Source of the DNA: Coniella vitis | Taxonomy: Eukaryota; Ascomycota; Sordariomycetes; Diaporthales; Schizoparmaceae | Assembly (NCBI GenBank): GCA_011317545.1 | Contig: WUJK01000001.1 | Coordinates: 4,321,001 to 4,385,000, forward strand | Reading direction: 5' to 3' | Length of the DNA: 64,000 nt | Part shown: one piece after another, positions 47,292 through 59,164 of the stretch | Position numbering within the stretch: the stretch's first letter is position 1 | Layout: every line of letters starts with the position of its first letter | The notes under the pieces: model-generated | Database searches by the model: none | What the model saw: the letters and a program-made list of their open reading frames with translations, nothing else | What the model was told of the DNA's origin: nothing | Position numbers and translations under genes: made by a program

Positions 47292-48074
47292 ATGGCTTCT
47301 CAACCACCCAAGCTGAGCCAAAGGATCTCATTCTCCCACTTGCCCACTGATAACGAAGCACTCATTCCAATTCTTGCCACAAAGTACAAAGCTTTACGCT
47401 TGAACGGGCTTAAGCTGTCTCCATCCTCCTTCTCCTCAACCTACGCGGTTGAGTCCGCCTTCTCCAACAGCGAATGGGTCTTGCGACTGAAGCGCAAGGG
47501 CTTTGAGACGTTTATTTGTGCAGCGAGCCCCGAAGCAGACGGGCAAACACTCGTAGTCGACGGCCCCACAGCGGACCCGGCAGACTTCTCGTCGATTTCC
47601 TCCCCGGACACGCAATGGGTCGCGCAGCTTACGCTCCGCGGCCCTCTATCCTACGACGACTTTGCTCTGCCGCCCGAGTCGGGCCAGGAGATGCAGTCCG
47701 CGCACGACGCCGCGGTTGAAGAGCGATGGCAGATTCTCAGCCTCTACGTCCTCCCGGGCTACCGCGGGCAGAGCATTGCAGCGAGGATTTGCGACGAGGC
47801 TTTTCGATGGCTTGAGGCTCGGGCCCGTGGGGCAGAGGCGCACAAGGGTGCACATATTGAGAGGCTGCGGCTGCGAGCCATGATGAAGCCAGACAATATA
47901 GCGTCCATTACACTATTTGGGGCCAAGCTCGGCTTCACGCAAACAGGTCGGTGCTTGTTGGCAGAGGCGCTGAGAGCGAATGGGGAATCGGTACCTGAGG
48001 CTGTGGCGCACGAGGAGAGGAATGGACTGGCTGAAAGATCAGGATGGATATATACAAAGATCGTCCCTTGTTGA
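47292..48074 (+). CDS. GNAT family N-acetyltransferase
   Basis: Single exon, 260 aa. GNAT enzymes transfer acetyl from acetyl-CoA to an amine. The core is visible: a beta-strand WVAQLTLRGPLSY, then LSLYVLPGYRGQSIAARICDEAFRWLE at about residues 150-176, which is motif A with the acetyl-CoA pyrophosphate loop. RLRLRAMMKPDNIASITLFGAKLGFTQTG is motif B with the usual Asn and the GF end. In the loop, RGQSIA has Ser where Gly is usual in R/Q-x-x-G-x-G/A, a mild deviation. The substrate is unknown. It is convergent with the polyketide synthase gene (762 bp between stops), so it may or may not belong to that cluster. Confidence 0.87.
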   Translation: MASQPPKLSQRISFSHLPTDNEALIPILATKYKALRLNGLKLSPSSFSSTYAVESAFSNSEWVLRLKRKGFETFICAASPEADGQTLVVDGPTADPADFSSISSPDTQWVAQLTLRGPLSYDDFALPPESGQEMQSAHDAAVEERWQILSLYVLPGYRGQSIAARICDEAFRWLEARARGAEAHKGAHIERLRLRAMMKPDNIASITLFGAKLGFTQTGRCLLAEALRANGESVPEAVAHEERNGLAERSGWIYTKIVPC

Positions 48075-48835
48075 GCTCGGGCACTGTGGTAAATCTACTC
48101 GAGAGCGTCTCTGGTGATTTTCAACGATACGATCAGCGGGTCCTATGAACAGATAAAAACATCAAATCGAATCAAAGCAGTCATGCCGTTTCAAGGAGGT
48201 GCTGAGCTCCTCAAGATATAGCACGGCATCGTCATAATAAGTATTGGATATTTGGATGTAAGATAACGGACTGCCTTTCGTCCGCTGTGCTAGATATTCC
48301 TTTATAGATCTCTGGATTATATGCACATACAAGTTTCTCGATGCTAGTAGGATCAATGATTCAAAGTTTTATATGCTTACGGAGCCAACTATACATCTAT
48401 GGTTATAGATATATCGAGTTACTTGAAATTTCTTATGAATAAAGACTTAGAATTTGCAACTTTATAGCGGTGCGGTGCATTCAGCATGTGTTAAAATGCG
48501 GTCAAGTTGTCTACGCAGTCTACCAACCTTCAGCTCGTCCAATTATGCACCGTATACTGGCTATATCATAAATCCACATATGGATATCGCGGATCTTGCA
48601 ACACCTACGGTGAAGACCGTGATATTCAAGTGCGATCATTGGCCACGAAACACGCTCGTTATTTATTAGATAGCTATTGACTGTACAACCACTGACTCCG
48701 TTTCAACAGTGATGTTTAGTTTATTCTGTCCCTTGAACGTGGAAACATTCGAATAATACTTGTAGAACAGTGTTTTTTTTTTTACACTGAAAGACAGCCA
48801 TGTAATGTCTACATTTTATAATTCTAGACCCCGTC
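48075..48835. other. AT-rich gap at the left edge of the polyketide cluster
   Basis: About 760 bp between convergent 3' ends, AT-rich with a T-tract at about 48774-48783. No gene seen. Confidence 0.5.
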
Positions 48836-49499
48836 TCAAGCGTGGGGATAACACTCACCAGTTGAACCGTGTTCTTTGAGCAATATCGGATAAGACATGG
48901 TGCTTCCTGAATCCATAGCCTGGATCAACTCTGCTACAGCAGGATGGATTCCGGCATCCACTGCCTTTGTTATCCACTGCTGTAGCGGTACTACGTCGAA
49001 GATATTCGTTTCCTCTTCGTCGGCCGTGTCTTCTGTTCGGGACTCTGCCCTCAAATACGCGCAATGCTCCATCCCCTTGAGTGGAATCACAACATCGCCG
49101 ACTTCATGCACGTAGTGAACTGGAGGCGTCGGCCTCGCTCCATCACCCGGCTCACATAGATGCTGTAGAATCCCTCGACAAACACTTTCGGGACGAACGA
49201 GATCCAAAGCTCCGTCTATGTTGTTCTCGACCAAGGGCACGGCCCTGAGTATCTGCACGTACTGTAGCAGTGCATTCACCCAGTCGAGCCCAGCCCTGCG
49301 CTCCAGCGAGTCACGCGTTCCCTTCTCCCGAAGAATGGTGGACGGCCTGTGGATGAAGACGCGCATAGTCGGCTCTTGCGTGCTCTCGGCAGAACGCTCT
49401 AGAAGCCGCTCGCTCACCCATTTAGAGCACAAATAGCCAAAGGACTCGAGGCCGGCTGGCGGTGGCATCGTGGCCACTGAAATGGGAGGGAACCCTACT

Positions 49500-49530
<31 letters not shown>

Positions 49531-51428
49531 TGCTGCTGCTGCTGCTGGTGCCATTCCCGTTCACCTTGTCGTTATTACTACCAGCGGTTTTCTCTGCCTC
49601 CCGCATGGCGTATAACACTGCGAGGCCCGCTGACGAGATATAATGGAAAGGAATTCGTCGCGGCAGACACAGTCGCAGGAGGGTCGTGGTAGAGCCTACA
49701 TTGCTCGCTTTCAAATCCGGATATGCTTTCATATGCGAGGTGTCGGCGCCATTGTGGATCACCGCATCGGCCTCGGCAAAGATAGACGCCGCTGTCTTTT
49801 CGTCGAGACCTAGCAGGGGTTGAGAGAGCTCTCCTTCATAGTAAGTCACTCGCTCGCCATGATGTGCAAGCTCTGCGGCCTTGAGACGTGACGTCAAGTC
49901 CCGGGTGGCTAAGCAGATGACCTTTTCCACCGTGGGCTGCGCGAGAAGATGATGAAGGAGGTGGCGCCCTAGTAGGCCTGTGACCCCGGTCAAGACAACC
50001 ACGCGTGGCTGTGCGCGAACAGGATTCCGCACCGTTTGCTGCTTCAAGAGAGGTTCGAGATCTGGTGGCAGACGAGACTCGCTTTCCCAGTCCATCAAAG
50101 ATTCGCCGTTGGCCTTTCGGCTACTCCGCGCAACCACCGTAGCGTTTGCTCGATCTCCATCTTGCTTGGCATCCGGCGCAAGGCTTGTTTCTTCAGCTTG
50201 CTGCTCTAGGCTCGGTAGCAGTTCCAACGGCACCTGCTCGGCTGCTTCTTCCACCAGAGAGGCCATGACTTCGTTGCTCATGATTTTCAGGACCGGCATG
50301 GCGACTTGCAACTCCTTGCGGAACCAGGACGCCACGTCGACGGAGACGAGCGAATCAAGGCCAATTTGATGGCCTCGTGCCGCCATCAGGTCCTGGTCCG
50401 AAGTATCCACACGTAACTGGCTTCGCAATTGCGCGGCAAAAGCTTCCTGAATGACATTAAAGACGTCCTGCCGAGTTTTACATGCCCGCAAGAGATCCGC
50501 GACCGACACGGATGGCAGGCCTGCGTCATTCCTCTCCTGCTCGTGGACTGTGTTCTGGCCGACAATGAACGCCGAGAACTTGGGATTCGAGTACCAGAGA
50601 GGGGCGTTGGGTATATCAAAAGGCACGTCAGACACGCCGGTTGAAATCTCTGGCCCGTGAGGGCTGTCGAGCCGGCTGGCCTCGATGGCCTCGCAGATGG
50701 ACATGCACCAGTCGTCCTCCGAAAGGCGCATCATGTGGAGCTTTTCCACAATCTGGTCCAGCGCCCGGCGCGATTCCCGTTCCATGTATCCGGCGCCTAC
50801 GATCGCGCCTCCGTTGACTGCTGCTGCTCGGAAGCCGCGTTTGCGACGATTGGCTGCTAGGCTGCACATGAAGGTGTTGGCAGCTGCATAGTTTGCCTGG
50901 CCCCAGTTGCCAATGACACAGTTGATTGAGGAGATCAGGACGAAGAAGTCGAGAGGGGTCTCCCAGAAGATGCGGTCCAGGTAGATGCTGCCGTCTACTT
51001 TTGGTTTGAGGACGTCGGTGAGCTGGTCAAGGGACATGTTGTGGACCGAAACGTCGCGCAGGACCATGGCTCCGTTGATGACACCCGCAACGGGGGGTAA
51101 CGTTGCCCGTATCCTCTCATGGATGTCCTGGAGCGAGGCCTCGTCGCCCACGTCACACGCCAGCACCACAACCGTGGCGTTTCTGCGTGCGTGGGCGGCC
51201 ACCCACTCCGGCGACACGTCGGGATGCCTGCTTGTCATGACGATGTATCGCGCGCCCTTGTCGACCATCCAGTCCACCAAGGAGAGGCCCAGAGCACCAG
51301 TCATGCCGACAACCCAGTAGGTGCTGCCTGTGCCAGCAAACATGGGTGTCGTGTCCAGCCTGGCCACTCTCACCGGCGCCGGGGTCGCCGTCGTCCAGTC
51401 TACGAGCGCAAGGGCATCATCGGTAGGA

Positions 51429-51466
<38 letters not shown>

Positions 51467-54400
51467 ACTGTGGTCCACCAGACTCTCGAGCCGAGTCACT
51501 GCGTCCTGCGCAGACAGATGCGCATCTGCGTCTTGCAGCAGGGCTTCCTTTGCAAAGGCGAGAGCCTTGCGCACTACATCACCCAGAATAGCAGGGGGCA
51601 CTTGCACTTCGGATCCAGACGGCTGGAAAAGTGCATCTGCGGTTACGATGCTGGGGCAAGTCTCTGCGCTCTGTCCAAGGATGTCGATGACGGTCGCCTC
51701 GTTCTCCAGACTCTGTGCCGCGTGCTGCCCCTTTGAGGAGAATCCGACAAAAGCCGCCGGAGTGTAGAGACGCAGGACTTCTTTGAGGTCGTACCGGCTC
51801 GCGTTGCGCGGCAGTATGATGCAACCTTGCGGCGCTGCTGGCGCCTCTTTGTGACGAGACGAGTCTGCGGTCTGGACAACGTGGACGCCCTTGGCCTGAG
51901 CCTGTTGGATAAAGGCTGCGGCCACTACTTGCGGGGCATTGTGCAGCATGATGGTCTGTCCACCGAAGAGGGAATCGAGAGTGCTCATGGCGACAAGATG
52001 GGCAGATATAATCTGTAACAAGGCGCAGATGGGCACGTCATCGAAGAGCTGGTCTTTGGGTATCAGGGCCGCAGACTCGGACGCGAGCGTCATCTTGGAC
52101 GTCAAGGGCGAGACGAGCACGAGATATCTCTTGCCAGTCTCTGCATCCACGCAGACAGCGACGAACTTGTGTCCTACGCTTGTCCTGACGGCAAACATGG
52201 TAGACTGCATTACCTGCACGTCCATGACATCTTTCTGGGGGGGCTTGGCCTGTGATGTCTCGTGAAGTTGTCGCAGAAAGTACCCGCCAACGCCATGTCG
52301 GAGGACCAAAGGCCGATCATGGATGTCTTGCATATACTCAATGGTCCTGCTAGCTGAGTTGTATCGGTCATTCAGCTCGGGGATGGGCCGTTGTCGGGCG
52401 AGTAGCTGTCGGTGGCTGCTGTCTATCAGGATTTCCGGCTCAACGCTCCAGAGGAGGCCATGCTGCGCCTCGAGGGTGGAGAATTGGAAACGGAGCAGTA
52501 TGTCAACTATCGTCTCCGGGCTTGTGGCAGTAGGGCTCGCAATGTCCAGCTGTTGGAGACGGAGGCCAGGTGTTTCGTTGGCGGCACAGCGTCCAAATCC
52601 GACCGTCATGTTCGAGAAGGGCTCGTCTGCCAAGCGCCCGCTTGTCACCCACAGCAGAGTCTTGGGCGATCCAAACATGGTTTTCAACGATTGAAATGCT
52701 TCTTGGGTGATATTCTTGAAGACAGGCTTGTCAAGCTCCGACAAACTGATGACGGTGGAGCTGGGGTCGAGAACAGAATAGTCCACGCTTAGAAGATCGT
52801 CAAAGACATGTATTGAGGTGGCGAGTTGCGACTGTTGGAAAGTCTCACGGATGCCCCGAACCAGGCGAGCGCTGTGCTCTGACCGGCCCCCAATCACTGC
52901 GAGGTTTTGGATACGAGGCGCATCCCACGACGATGTCGCCAAGGGCGCGCGCAAGAACTCCATCTGGGGGTTCAACGCCTGCGCCACAAACGGGTAAGAG
53001 TTGAACTCGCTGACAAACGAGTCCGGCGGTGTAGAGATAACCGCGGAGAATCCAGTGGCCTGAAGAAGCTTGTTCCAGTGCTCGGGCGTGGCGTGCGGTG
53101 ACAAGAGCCGGTCCTGCTCCGCGCCCAGCCACCAGCCTGGCAGCGTGCCGAAGATGAAGCCGTTACTCGCGACATCATACCTACCGTCTTCGAAGCCTTC
53201 TGCCACGACCAAGAAGCCGCCTGGCCGCAGGAGCGTGCGCATGTGCTGGAGGCACGCGGCGAGGTCGCTGGTCGCATGGATTACAAAGAAGGCGACCACC
53301 AGGTCGTACTCGCCTGCTTGGAAGCCTTGCGCAACGGGGTCTTGCTCGGCGTCCAGAGTCTTGAAGACCATGCGGTTTCCGTACTGCGAGAAGGTCGCCG
53401 CGGCTGTTTGGAAGAAGGCAGCCGAGATGTCTGTGTAGGTGTAGGACGCGAATCTGCCTCCCGTCTCCCCCAAGATCGCCTTGGTGGCTCCACCAGTGCC
53501 AGCTCCTGGAGAAGCATTCGAGTCTTAGTTCTTCTTTGCACACATCATGAACGACAGAAGCAGATATCTCAGAGACTTGGACTCACCGATCTCGAGAATG
53601 TTCATGTGGGGGTGGCGGTCGGCAATTTGCATGACAGACCGCGCCACCCAGCGAGCCGTCTCCGTGAGGCCAAAGCCCTTTGCATAATACCGATCGAGAA
53701 TGTCGTTTCCGTCGCCGCGAAAGGCCTCCAACATGCTTTTGCCCTGGTGGATCATGGCTGACATGTTCGACCCCACAAGATGCATAATCTCCACGTCTGG
53801 GAGGTGCGAGTACGGCGCGCTGGCCGCGCGAATATCTTGGAACCTGTCGTCCAGCCACGAGGCCTCAGCCCACTTGAGCCGTCCAGCTTCCGTCAAGGAG
53901 GTGATGTGTGCCGCAAAGTTCAGGTAGCGATTCGTCGGAAATTGGGACCTCGAGGGGTGATCTTGGGGCACCTCGCGCTCTAGCTTTCTCAAATAAAAGG
54001 ACGCGATCCGCTCGAGAACTCTGATCGTATCCGAGTGGCCCGGGGCTGGTTCTATGCTGGACGCAGCCTCGAGCCCATCGGGTTGGCTGTTGATCCAGCA
54101 CACTTTGGAAAAGACACGCCGGTCGTCCTCTATCTTGGCGTCACTCAGAGGCTTGAACGCCGCCTTCTCTATCTGTATCATTGCGTAGGGCGCATCTGGA
54201 CTGAATACCTCGACTTGTCCCACGACACCGTGTTGATCATTGGCTCTGGGCACGATGTACGCCTCGACGGCAAAGGAGTCATTCTTGCGACACAGGGCCG
54301 GGTTGACCCTGATGCGCTTGATGGAGGTTGGAAGATGCAAGACTCGCAGTCGCTCGTCATACGGATAGCTGTGCGCCGCAATGATGGACTGTATCGCGCC

Positions 54401-57400
54401 GTCAAGGTAGACCGGATGCACAAGGAGCGGCGGTGTGTCGCGACTGTTGTCGACAACGCTTGCGCTCACAGCACAGCTGGCTCTGCCATTCCTCCTTTGC
54501 AGCGTGACCAGGGAGCGAAAGCTTTCGCTGAAGTTGTAGCCTAGGCTGTCCAGCGAGGCGTAAAAGCGTTCTGGCTCGACGTCAATCATATGGGGGGTTG
54601 CTGGTTTTCTTTGCGGGAGTAGGGATGCATCAGGTTCACCGAGGGCGATTTCAACGTCGCAACTCGCTACCTGCGTCAGCTCAAGGCCGTCGTCCGAGCC
54701 AAGAGCCGCGTCATAGGTGAATTTTGCAAAGATTTTGTCCGCACTCTGCCGGGTAATGCTTGAGAGAGATACGAGGGTCTCAACCCCTCGTTCATTCTCT
54801 ATCACCGTAGCCTGGTGAACCAGAAAGTCTCGGAGCTCAATGAGACGGGCACGCTCCCCAAGATCAGCAGCAAGAACCGTGGCAGCCTCAAGAGCAGTGG
54901 CCACGTATCCCGACATGGGGAACACCACTTGGCCCTCCACCTTGTGTCCTTGCAGCCACTTCAGCTCGCTCACGCGCAGCAGGTTTCTCCAGCTCATGCG
55001 GTGCCGCGTGTCGTGCGGAGACGCATCTCCGAGCAGGAGATGCACAGGGTGCTTTCGAAGACGCACCTTTCGCGACCTGCGAGACTCGTGCCAGTACTGG
55101 GCCGTGTGATCCCAGGGGTACGTGGGCAGACCTTTGATCATGGAGAAGGTGGACTCGTGCTGCGTGGCAGCGACAGCTCTGTGATACTGCTCTAGGTCAA
55201 CAGCACCGAGATGCGACCACAGGTATCCAAGAGCCGCAGAGCTAGCCTTCACAGCGTTTTGGCCTCTTGTCAAAAGGCCCGAGTATGGCGTGGTCTTCCC
55301 CAGGACCTCCTGTATCGTCTGCATCGCGGGCCCCTTGAGCGCGGCATGGGCCCCGATCTCGAGGAACAGGTGGCTTGAAGACCGAGCCTTGACAGCCCGC
55401 TCGAGGGCCTGCTGAAATAGAACAGGTCGGGTCAGATTGGCCGCCCAGTACGTGCCTTGCAGGGCCGCGAAATCGGGCTCTGTGGGCTTGTCGTAGACAC
55501 TGGAACACCACACGGGGCGGTGCGCCTCGGGCGTCTGCGGTGTAATACCACAACGCGACAAGGCGGCGACATAGGGCGCCGCGCAGGGCAGCATCTGTGG
55601 CGAATGGTATGCCTTGTCGACGCGCAGCCGTCGATGGGACTTGTCCTCGTCGTCCAGTATCAACTCCAGCTCGGCAATGGCGCTCTCCTCGCCCGCGATT
55701 GTGACGCTGTTGGAGGAATTCACGGCTGCCACAACGATACGGCCTGCAAACTGCCGGTCGGCACATAATTCAGATGCATCCTCTGCTGTGGTGGAGACAG
55801 CCAACATGGCTCCTGATCCCGCGTGCTTTGCGTGCAAGCCTCTGAAATAAGCAACGTAGAGAGCATCACGAGCAGAGAGGTAGCCCGCTGCATAGGCTGC
55901 TGCAATCTCCCCCGAAGAGTGGCCCACAACGATATCCAGACGCACGCCCGTATGCTGCAGGATGTCGAGCAAGAGAATCTGTATCGCCGTGCATAACGGC
56001 TGAGAGAGGGCGGCTTCTTGCACACGCGATGACGAAGCAGCAGCGAGGATTTCGCTGCGTAGAGACCAGGATGGGCGGCAGTCTGGCGGCAGCTCGGCGA
56101 GATACGACTCGAGAGTCTGGATGATGTTGTTGGCAAAAGTCGACTGTTCAATCAGCTCGGCTGCCATGCGTGGATATTGTGCTCCCTGGCCTGTGAAGAT
56201 CCCAACGACATGGCCTCTGCCTGCTGGAAATGCCTGGACGCCCGGTGGCGATGCCTCCTTGCCCAGCTCGGCAGACAGTTGATTCCTCAGGTCCTCGACC
56301 GACGAAGCCACGAAGCAAGTCCGCCACGGCAGCAGGGAAAGCCGGGTCCTGAGAACCCAGGCCAGGTTCTGCGGGTCCAAGCTGGCTCCCTCGCCTGCGA
56401 GAAAGGTGCTGTAGCGGGCGAGCTTCCTTTGGAGCGAGCACTTGGACGCAGCCGAGAAGACAAAGGGCACAAACAGCGGTCCGTCGTCGGCGTCTGTGGC
56501 TTGGATGCTGGGCCGGAGCCGGCTGTCCAGGCTCTCGAGGATGGCATGCGCGTTGGCGCCACCAAAGCCGAAGCTATTGACACTCGCCCTCCTCACCAGG
56601 CACCCCTCGGGCCACGGTGTAGTGGCCAGTGGAATCTGGACATTCTGGTAGAAGGGTGCGACTTGGTCACTGAGCTGGCTGAGCAACATATTCGGGGGAA
56701 TGCAGCCGTTCTGCAGCGCCAACGAGGCCTTGAGGACGGCGGCCAGCCCAGCCGTGCCTTCTGTATGGCCAAGGACCGTCTTGATGGAGCCAACGTACAG
56801 CGGAACGGCGGCTTGCCCGCGAGACGATGCCAGCGCCCTGTGGATGGCTTCCGCCTCGCGTGGATCTCCTGCTGGCGTGCCGGTGCCGTGCGCCTCAAAG
56901 TACTGCGGTTGCTCGCCCGGCACGGACACATCGAGTCCCGCTCGAGCATATGTCGCGCGGATCAGGGCTTCCTGGGCCGTTGCGCTGGGCATGGTCAGGC
57001 CGCCTGCCGTGGCGCCGTCTGTGTTCAGGCCCGTTTCGCGAATCACGCACTCGATGTGGTCGCCGTCCGCGAGCGCTGCGCTGAGGGTCTTGAGCACGAC
57101 CGCCGCCACGCCTTCGCCCCGAGCGTACCCGTTCGCGTTCTGGTCCCACATGCGGCCCAAGCCATCCGGCGACAGCATCTTGAGCTTGCTCTCCACGATG
57201 AAGCTCTCTGGCCCGAGGATGAGGTTGGTCCCGCAGGCCAGGGCAGCCTTGGTCTCGCCGCTGCGCAGGGCCTGCACAGCCAGGTGGATGGCCACCAGAC
57301 TCGACGAGCACGCGGTATCGACGGAGACGGACGGCCCGTGCCAGTTGTAAAAGTACGAGATGCGGTTGGCCAAGACACTTCGAGACGTGCCTGTCGCATA

Positions 57401-57862
57401 GTAGGTCGGTATCTCCTGCAGGTCACGGAGCAGCAGGGCGCCATAGTCGTCAAACATGCTCCCCACATATACGGCTGTATCGCTGTCCTGGAGCCTCGCC
57501 ATCGGTATGCCGGCTGCCTCGAGGGCTTCAAAGACAATCTCGAGCAGGAATCGCTGCTGCGGATCCATGGCCTCTGCCTCGACCGGCTTGATGCCAAAGA
57601 AGTGGGCGTCAAAGGCGCGGGGGTCGTCCTCGAGGAGGTAGGCATGCCGTACGTTCGCATGGCCGTGGTACAGATTGTCGGCATGGTAGAAGCCAGTGGT
57701 GCTAAAGCGGCTGTCAGGCACGACTTGGTGCAGGTCTCGCGGCGTTTTCAGCAGCTCCCACAGCTTGGCTGGCGAGGTGGCGCCGCCTGCAAAGCGACAC
57801 GCACTTCCGACCACCACCACAGGCTCGGGCCGCGCCCAGACCGGCGGCGGCGGCGGCGACAT
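48836..57862 (-). CDS. Reducing polyketide synthase, KS-AT-DH-cMT-ER0-KR-ACP-R
   Basis: Model complement(join(48836..53505, 53587..57862)), 2981 aa, one 81-bp intron that splits the cMT SAM motif (NILEIG|AGTGG). The start is the ATG at 57862; the frame is open upstream but without ATG. KS about 11-445: DTACSSS Cys185, EAHGTG His325, GHTEG His366. AT about 545-870: GQGAQYP, GHSSGE Ser649. DH about 940-1240: His973 in GHKVEGQVVFP and Asp1154 in VYLDGAIQS. cMT about 1400-1600, ending in the PGGFLVVAEGFE region. The ER-like segment about 1850-2080 has lost its NADPH motif (GQTIMLHNAPQVVAAAFIQ), so it is judged inactive. KR about 2150-2350: GMTGALG, Tyr2297 in GQANYAAANTF. ACP: Ser2476 in GLDSL. 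Reductase about 2590-2981: TGVTGLLG, and Tyr2782/Lys2786 in YLCSK. Intact Y-x3-K argues for reductive release rather than Dieckmann cyclisation. Poly-Ser (about 2105-2116) and Ser/Gly (about 2745-2759) tracts interrupt linkers and the R domain. The layout recalls betaenone-type synthases; the product is unknown. Confidence 0.95.
49501..49547. repeat. Trinucleotide tract (CGC)n/(TGC)n inside the PKS reductase domain
   Basis: About ten GCC-type units followed by about six GCT-type units; on the minus strand it encodes Ser6-Gly9 within the R domain, between the ISSAG and YLCSK motifs. The frame is kept. Confidence 0.9.
51431..51465. repeat. (GAC)n tract inside the PKS, linker before KR
   Basis: About eleven perfect GAC units; on the coding strand they read as poly-Ser just before the ketoreductase domain. 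Confidence 0.9.
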
Positions 57863-58220
57863 GTTGTTGTGGCTGTAGATTTGTTTCTGCCGAGCCTTCG
57901 TCAATACCGTTGCTACCTACCATCCACAGCACGAACTTGTTGAGGGTTCAAGCAAGTTGCAAACTCACGAAGGAGGTGGCCGAGATACGGGCAGGGCCTC
58001 GTGCTCTCTACAATACGTGCCTGCTCGTGGCAAACACCTGGGTAAATGGACGACGACGACTACGATTTGGCTCGCTGGGCATTTCATTTTCCAATTCTCA
58101 GGTGCTACGTACGACGAGTGCGGCCTACTTATAAAAACACAGTGGTGATCCAGACCAGAGGCCAGCCTCGTGCCACGCACAGCACGAAACGGTGCATGGC
58201 AGAGACGCAGTCCACGGCCC
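57863..58220 (-). promoter_or_regulatory. Promoter region of the polyketide synthase gene
   Basis: 358 bp between the PKS start and the stop of the next gene. On the minus strand a TTTATAAG element (58128-58135) lies ~270 bp from the ATG, and an inverted CCAAT at 58091-58095. The short spacing means the PKS promoter must abut the methyltransferase 3' end. Confidence 0.35.
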
Positions 58221-59164
58221 TTATTTGCGGATAAGGATTTCGCCGTGCATCATGCCTAGAATGGCGCCATCTGTGTTGGCCCATTCTTGCCAGGCCGTCG
58301 CCATCTCGTGCAAATCCGCCTCCGTCACAAGCTCCGTCTGGAGCCCAATGCTACGTAGCCGGCCGTGCTGCAGGGCGTCCAGCATGCCTTGAACTGCATG
58401 ATTGTCAGTGGTCAGCAGAGGGGGACAAGCGCATCTCACAGGGTGATATGGGGAAAGGATGGGTGAGGGACAGACGCAGACGCAGACACAGACGCAGACG
58501 CAGTCGCAGCCGCACACGTACCCCAGACCCTGCTCTCCTCTGCCTCGGAATAGCACCACGTCCCGAGCCCTGCCTGGATCTGGTCACGGCGCGCACCGGC
58601 TGCGAGGGCCCAGGAGAGCAGCTGACGGCCAGCCTTGGGGCTCCCGCCGGCCATGCGGATAAAGGCCGCCGTCAGCGTGTGGAACTTGGCCAGGCCCGGC
58701 AGCTCGGGCCATACACACTCGGTCTCCAGATCGCCCTCCCTGGCGGCGACCAGGCCGCCAGGCTTGGTGACGCGCAGCATCTCGCGGAGGGCGTCGGCAG
58801 GGCGGGCGAGGTGCGCCAGCACCTGGTGGCAATGCGTGACGTCAAAGGTCGCATCCTCAAAGGGCAGCTCCAGGACATCGGCCTGCTGGAACGCGATGTT
58901 GGCTATGCCTGCTGCATCCGCAACAGCCCTAGCGCGCAGCAAGATGTCGGCCTTGAGGTCCGTGGCGACCACCTGGCCCTCGGGCAGGATGGCCTTGGCG
59001 AGTGTTGCCGAGATGGAGCCAGAGCCGGCGCCCACGTCCAGGAGCGTCAGGTTGGGCGTCACGCTGTGCAGCTCTGCCAGCGCAGGGATCAGGTACGCGG
59101 CGCTGTTCTCTGCGGTCCGCAGCTCGTGGTGGACCGCCTGCGCGGGGGGCACCGAGGAGGCCAT
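58221..59164 (-). CDS. SAM-dependent class I methyltransferase
   Basis: Model complement(join(58221..58393, 58522..59164)), 271 aa, one 128-bp phase-1 intron. Visible class I motifs: motif I LLDVGAGSGSIS near residue 43, acidic residue in VATDLKADILLRA, QQADVLELPFEDATFDV (motif II region) and LREMLRVTKPGGLVAAREGD (motif III). This is the UbiE/arsenite-methyltransferase-like Rossmann group. The C-terminal exon supplies a helical lid (MLDALQHGRLRSIGLQTELV ... EILIRK). It lies 358 bp upstream of the PKS start and on the same strand, so it is probably a tailoring O- or N-methyltransferase of the pathway; the acceptor is unknown. The intron is filled with a CAGACG-type minisatellite. Confidence 0.9.
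58471..58509. repeat. Hexanucleotide CAGACG minisatellite within an intron
   Basis: About six imperfect copies of CAGACG (with ACA and TCG variants) occupy much of the methyltransferase intron, beginning 7 bp from its 5' splice site. Confidence 0.85.

Noticed and set aside
49350..49700. Dieckmann-cyclising reductase-like domain
   Set aside because: The catalytic Tyr-x3-Lys is intact and there is no amino-acid loading module, so reductive release is more likely.
48836..57862. PKS-NRPS hybrid
   Set aside because: No condensation or adenylation domain lies between ACP and reductase; only a ~110-residue linker is present.
57863..57904. In-frame extension of the polyketide synthase by 14 codons
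   Set aside because: It begins with TTG; the true ATG is at 57862, directly before the KS domain.
56177..57943. Very long open frame (588 codons) on the plus strand
   Set aside because: It is exactly antisense to the PKS ketosynthase and acyltransferase, where GC-rich third positions remove stops. The minus strand carries all catalytic motifs.
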